Made by a program: the position numbers and the translations under genes. A stretch of 64,000 nucleotides of DNA, from the NCBI GenBank assembly GCA_003952965.2, contig RXIC02000446.1:129478-193477 (forward strand), in the 5' to 3' direction. The DNA comes from Morella rubra (Eukaryota; Streptophyta; Magnoliopsida; Fagales; Myricaceae). Numbering within the stretch: the first letter of the stretch is position 1; every line of letters begins with the position of its first letter. The notes beneath the pieces were generated by a model. It was not told where the DNA came from and did not search any database. It was given only the letters and a program-made list of their open reading frames with translations. Positions 58,884 through 64,000 of the stretch are shown one piece after another.

Positions 58884-60750
58884 GGAAAATTCAATTTTTG
58901 GTCACTAGGTTTTACCCTTTTACGAAATAATAACTAGATTTTTTTTTTTTTAAAGTTTTTAGTCACTAAGTTTATGCCCTTGTAAATAATTGGTCATTCT
59001 GTCAGTTGAACGTTATTTTGACTAACAGAAACCTGTCCACGTCAGCCACGTTGCCTTATCACCCATGTTTTTTCCACGTCACTTCCCCTCAACCTAAAGC
59101 ATTTAAAAACTACAGACCGTTGTTGGCTGAATTAAAATCCAATCCGCACTGTTTTAAGTTTGTGATGCCTTAGCCTTGCGAACTACCTCTTTATCGTTTG
59201 AGTTTTATTCTTAAGTGTCAAAGCCCAAATCAAAGAGAATTATTGCTACACGAACTTGTCGAGGTCGGCAGTGGAGACGAATACATCGATCTCGAGGAGG
59301 TCAAAGTGCCCATGAGAGTTGGATTCAGAGGGCTGCTCGAACTTGTACGTGGAGGGCGGCAAGGTCAGTGGCTCTGTTTATTGGGTTGAGCTTGGGGAGA
59401 ACATCCAGAAGCCATGAGAAGCTGAACCAAACTTCGCAAACAATCGACAAACCCCATATCCACATTGCATCCTGGTTGGGGTTGCAAAGACGCCATGCGA
59501 GGAACAAAGCTAGAACTACGTACTATATGGATCACAATCAGTAGCCTGTTCAAATAGAAACAACATACGGTCATGTTTCACTAGGCACCATGCTACATCA
59601 TGCGAAACCATGTCTCCTTTAATCGAAGTTGAAAATTTTCAAGTAGAACCCCACAAGCATTAAACAATATTTTTGTCCTAGAACTACTTGCCTATAGAAG
59701 AGAAAACAGGGGATATAGAAAGAGTTCTGGTCTAGCGAATAAGAAAATTCCACTTTGAGCACAAGAGTCCAGGTGAGAGATGCTGCAATAACTTGAAAAT
59801 GGCATAAAAATTTTGACAGTTTTAGACTTGGTTCATCTCTTTGAACCAACCCTCGAGCCCCACTATCACAATCTAAAGCCCATTTCCTTAAGGGCTGTGT
59901 GGATAGCTTAAGCAAGCTCGTGCATGCATATCCACTTCATCTTAAAGGAATTCAAAATAAAGAATGTCATTATACATTTAGGCTGTGTTGACGTGGTGGG
60001 GCCAGGATATTTCTTTAGGGGGCGAATTAAGACCAACTGCTTAGAATCTTCAGAATTCGACTATCCAATTGTTGCAACAGTGGCTTCCAAAAGAGGCAAC
60101 GTAGTGTCCTTAAAAGTAAAATCCGACATGCTCATCCCGACTTTCAAAGGAAGTTGGAGCTTTTGTCCATCCAATATATTTGCATAGAAAAGCCCCAATT
60201 CTTGACCTTTGACCAAAAAGCATTTTCAAAAAAAATTGGGGGGCAGGATAACAGGTGGGGGGAAATGGATTTTTTCAAAAAATTTGGGGAGTGGTGGCCC
60301 CTGTCCACCTCTAGTTGTGCACTTGTAAGGGCCTTTTAAGTCCCTTGTGAGTGGCTTTCAGGGCTTGTCCATAAAATCCGACATGCAGTTGTGGTTACCA
60401 AAACCTCCCCTTTGTCCCAACCAGCAGTTGTGGTCGAAATTTGGCTCCTCAAACGGTGGGTGGTTTGCAAGGCATCACAAACTTAAAACAGAGCGGATTG
60501 GATTTTAATTCAGCCAACATTTTTGTCGTTTTAGGCTGAGGGAAAGTGACGTAGAAAAAATATAGGTGATAGGGTAATGTGGCTGACGTGGACATGATTC
60601 TCATTAGTCAAAATAATGGTCAAGTGACAGAATGATCAATTATTTACAAGGACATACTCAGTATTAAAAACTGAAAAAAAATTATTCATTAAAAAGGGTA
60701 AAAAAAAAAGGGTCAAAAACAAAACTAGTGATCAAAAATTAAAATTTCTC
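58884..60750. mobile_element. Pack-MULE carrying a CSLD fragment, copy 3 (internally deleted)
   Basis: Same ends as copies 1 and 2. The right target duplication AAATTTTTA (60751-60759) is intact; the left has one extra T (58874-58883). The middle is about 490 bp shorter: sequence between about 60020 and 60480 is rearranged and patchy relative to D1 26320-27290. Confidence 0.88.
59222..60470 (-). pseudogene. CSLD: Captured cellulose synthase-like D fragment, copy 3
   Basis: Exon 2 part (about 59545-59225) is like the other copies, with one codon fewer (GTACGTGGAGG against GTACGTCGTGGAGG upstream). Intron and exon 1 parts are shortened and scrambled, and only pieces such as the FETKG neighbourhood near 60415 remain recognisable. 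Confidence 0.75.
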
Positions 60751-60759
60751 AAATTTTTA

Positions 60760-61947
60760 ACTTACCAAACATCACTTAAAGTCGGTGGTGGAATTAGTAG
60801 CTGAATGGATAGGCATGATGCCTAAATGAATGAGGAAAAGTATTTTACGCTATAGACTTTCCCAATGAATGGACGGGCTCATGCTTATTATAATCTGTTT
60901 GTCTCTTAAAATTTTGATTTAATAAAATAATGATTCAATCATCTCTTTTCAGTGTAATAAATATTAAAATTATCATTTTCTATGCGTCTTGGCAAAATTT
61001 TCCTACACTAAAAAATTTTAGCCGCCGAAAATTCTGCAAACACCGGTATATTTCCCCAGCTTTCTAGTCAAAGTAAGAGAACGTTCATTGTCTACGTCTT
61101 TTAGCTTCAGCCGGTCTCGTAACGGCACCGGTGCCGTCCACAATTTTTTAAACCCTCGAGAAAAATGCTCATATATTGGGCCTCATACAATCATCGGTCT
61201 CATCAAGAATGGTATTTATATGACAGGCAGGGTCAGAGGTAAGGCTAAACTGAGACATTCATACTTACGTGCTAAGCTAAGTTTTGTGAAAATTTTAGTA
61301 CTTCCAAAAATTGTTAGATTGGCAGAATGATAAAATGAGTATACACAAACATTTTATAACTTTTTTAATTTTCAAGTGATATATATCTATTTCTATATTT
61401 TATCTTTTATTTGAATTTAAAAAAATAAAAAAACTTTTAAAAATTCTCTCTCAGCCTATCAAATAATCTTCCTTCCATCATAATAAAAATAAAAAAACTT
61501 ACTCAAATAATCTCTCTTTACTTTTTCAATAACTCTCACAAAATTCTACTTTTTTTCACTCGTTTCTTATAAAACTCAATAAAAACTCATATCTCTCAAT
61601 TTTTTCAACATTCCTTAAATATTTTTAAATTATAAGGTTTCTAAACAAGTCCTATATTTTTCCTTATTTTAATTGTATGAAATGGTCACCCATGACGCGT
61701 TGCTTGTCACTTTCTTGTGAAGCGTTACAAGTGCGGTACTGATGATGGTTAACTGCAGTTTCTGACTAATAAGAAACTTTAGAGGTGCGTCAAGCATCTT
61801 TACAAATTAAAATGATCTATAAGATATATAGATCATTTTAATGCATGTTACTAACAAAGGTATATGTATGAGTACCTTCGTTCCAATTCCTGGAAATGCA
61901 GCCGCTGCCTGGCCCTAAAAAGGCTAAAATCGTTCGCTGGGAAAGCC
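60760..61947 (+). other. Upstream region of receptor copy H
   Basis: Matches 27540-28645 and 32481-33653. It holds the GPHTIIG segment (61088-61330) and, at 61806-61842, the 16-bp palindrome with loop AGATA. No other gene. Confidence 0.55.
61806..61842. promoter_or_regulatory. 16-bp inverted repeat upstream of H
   Basis: Arms identical to those before E and F although the loop differs (AGATA instead of AGCAA). Complementary arms kept while the loop varies would fit a structural or binding role, but three recent copies are weak evidence. Confidence 0.5.
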
Positions 61948-64000
61948 ATGTGTTCTGCGAAAGAATTATTTACATCATTATTGCTTCTCTCCCTCCTTTT
62001 CTGTTACTCTGTTTCCACTGACACAGTTACGCCAAACCAGCCTATCAAGGACGGCGAAATCCTAGTCTCGACCAATAAAACCTTCGCACTTGGGTTTTTC
62101 AGCCCTCCAAATTCTAGCCACCGCTTCGTCGGAATTTGGTATTACCCGCTCCCTGATACTGAACGAACTGTTGTCTGGGTTGCAAACAGAGACAATCCTC
62201 TCAATGATACCTCCGGTGTCCTCTCCATCAACGGTCAGGGAAACCTCGTCCTCAACTGCAAAAACGGAAGCATCCCTTTCTGGTCTACAAACGCATCGGT
62301 CTCATCAATGAACAATTCCATGGCTCGGCTATTGGATTCAGGAAATCTAGTCTTAAATATCCATGGTGATGAGAGGAGGGAGGTAGTGAAACTACGTTTA
62401 GACCCGAGAATATACCTAGAGGGGGGGTGAATAGGTATTTAAAAACTAATAACACCCTTTTTAAGAAACTACAGAAAAACAATATCAACAGCACCAATAC
62501 AATCTCAATATTAAAACCTATTCTAACAGTATGAATAAAGCACTTAACAGCAACCAAAGCTTAACAAATTAAGACTGATACAGTTTTGATAACCAAACTA
62601 ATAGAGAACAATTACAGCAGCAATCTCTTCACAGAAAAATCAAGATAACCTTGTTAACAATCAACTATCAAGATGCAACAATGAAATATAGTCAGCAAGA
62701 ATATAATCCACACAATAATGATTTTTCAGCTAGCTAATATCTGCACCTTCAATAAGACTATCACAAGAATAACCTACGCAAATTTCAGCAAGGCAAACTC
62801 AATGTAAAGAGATTTTCCAGCAATTATTCAAGACAAGATTAACTCTAAAAAACCAGCAATACAAAGACTAACTATTCAGCAATAATATCAACAACTCTAA
62901 GACTAGTTAACCAGCAAGTATTCGGTCACAAATCCAGCAATCAAAAAGCTTGCCAATTTCACGTTACCAATTCTTTTTAGATCTGCAAATGCACAACAAG
63001 AAAACGGTTAGTAGCATAAAGAACAAGATAGAGAAGAATAGACTCAACACCAGAAATTTTTGGTAACGAAGTGAAAATCACTTGAGGTGGATTTCCCCAA
63101 GTGACAAAAACACTCCGGGTGTTTTAAACACCAATCAGTCCACTAATTGCTTGACAACTTTACACGATGGTGATCAATCATGAAATTCCTTTTCATTTCC
63201 CCGATCCCCAATCTTTCCGTAAAGTTTCCCAAGAACTCCTTTCTTAGGACGGTGCCCAGCACCCGAGTCTTCGATCAGCAACTCCGATCAGCAACTATGG
63301 ACGTCAACGAACTCGTCGACCTTCTGAATCTTTTCTCAGAAACTGCTCAGCCACCAAGAACACCTTTCTTCAAGATTCAACTTCACTATCAACACCAACC
63401 GAAATGGGAATAGCAGACCCAACGTTCAGCAGCCTTGAATCTTCAGAATCTTCCACCAGAGGGAAGTTCAAGAACTCTCACACCAGATGCGATCAGATCA
63501 GGTTCAGCAGAGAGAGAGATGGGTTTTTCGTTGGAGAGAGGAATATTCTAGAGTGTGTTCTGTTTTCTGCGTAAACTCCAAAGTTGCGTCTGTTCTTCTT
63601 TTTGGGAAAGGCATATAGACTGTTTAAGTGAGGGTACTTTGGTCAGACAGGTCAGCTTTTTAGTTGGGCGAGTTTCTAGAGTTTTCTCGCTAAACTGCAT
63701 CAGTTACGCCAGGCTAACCCTAGGCTAACCCAAACACCTCACAATCTTTCCACCAGCTCAGCACGGCTTCCCAGACCATTCTCTTGAGTTCAGTAACCTT
63801 CTAGCAGCTTCTAATGAGATCCACTGAGCTCCACCTCCTCCAACATTAATCAAGTCACTATATACAATCTATATAATGAAAATACATTTATAAAACAATT
63901 GTTTTGACTATGGAAATTATGCCAAATTTACAAGCACTTTCAGGTAGTATGGCAAAGCTTTGATTATCCAACAAATACCATGCTTCCAAATATGAAACTT
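61948..64000 (+). pseudogene. G-type lectin S-receptor-like kinase, copy H (exon 1, split by an LTR; runs off the window)
   Basis: Start MCSAKELF at 61948 (an in-frame Met at 61864 lies upstream). Signal peptide and B-lectin region are intact, with VVWVANRDNPL and RLLDSGNLVL up to 62386. The frame resumes at 63948, reading WQSFDYPTNTMLP and NMKL to the window edge. Across the insertion the frame joins perfectly. After GNLVL the sequence (NIHGDERREV, then DYPTN) differs from all other copies, so H's downstream part belongs to a separate receptor lineage. Apart from the insertion no break is visible in the part present. Confidence 0.88.
62387..63942. mobile_element. Solo-LTR-like insertion in exon 1 of H
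   Basis: Begins TGAAAC and ends TTTCA, 1556 bp, flanked by GGTAG on both sides (62382-62386 and 63943-63947). TG..CA with a 5-bp duplication is the hallmark of an LTR retrotransposon, and no internal repeat of the ends and no pol genes are present, so a solo LTR is likeliest. Near its left end is CCTAGAGGGGGGGTGAATAGG, a G-rich motif. A short open frame (63180-63413) looks incidental. Confidence 0.75.

Noticed and set aside
62387..63942. Long intron in exon 1 of copy H
   Set aside because: This family has no intron there, and TG..CA ends with a GGTAG duplication explain it as an insertion.

Overview
This window is nuclear DNA from a flowering plant, most likely a eudicot. The genes have introns, CT-rich leaders and AT-rich spacers, and the mobile elements belong to plant families (Ty1/copia, CACTA, Mutator-like, small inverted-repeat elements). 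The species cannot be named from sequence alone.

The backbone is a tandem array of G-type lectin S-domain receptor-like kinases (signal peptide, B-lectin, S-locus glycoprotein/EGF-like, PAN, one membrane span, Ser/Thr kinase; seven exons). I see five long copies: A 1148-5155, B 7062-9945, C 12056-15823, F 33654-37792 and G 40650-46937. There are also a short 5' fragment E (28646-28880), a 3'-truncated copy H (61948 to the window end) and two 3' remnants, R1 (23333-23900) and R2 (49785-50350). None has a clean reading frame. F comes closest: one missing A at about 34195 is the only visible break, and adding that single base gives seven exons totalling 838 codons. The other copies carry stops, frameshifts, lost splice sites, missing exons or insertions, which fits birth-and-death evolution of a receptor cluster.

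Layout from left to right: A, LTR fragment, B, LTR fragment, C; then copia element 1 with a 4.5-kb CACTA element nested in it, R1, and spacer D1 with a Pack-MULE; then E, spacer D2 with the same Pack-MULE, and F; then spacer D4 without the Pack-MULE, and G; then copia element 2, R2, and spacer D3 with a 7.1-kb MULE and the third Pack-MULE copy; finally H, split by a 1.56-kb solo-LTR-like insertion. The block receptor 3' end - copia - receptor remnant - LTR tail - D spacer - receptor 5' end occurs twice, at about 15.0-28.9 kb and 46.2-62.4 kb, each with its own later insertions. A and C are near-identical over their first 3.95 kb.

The most informative finds are in the mobile DNA. The Pack-MULE (25178-27530 and two copies) carries two exons and the intron of a cellulose synthase-like D gene, has a perfect 9-bp target duplication, and its empty site survives in D4. 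The CACTA element (17612-22099, target duplication TGT) carries antisense pieces resembling the replication factor MCM10, and its empty site is copia element 2. The 7.1-kb MULE encodes a decayed transposase and, on the opposite strand, a GRF-type zinc-finger protein with a C-terminal membrane segment. The spacers therefore hold fragments of unrelated host genes, mostly antisense to the receptor genes, multiplied along with the array.
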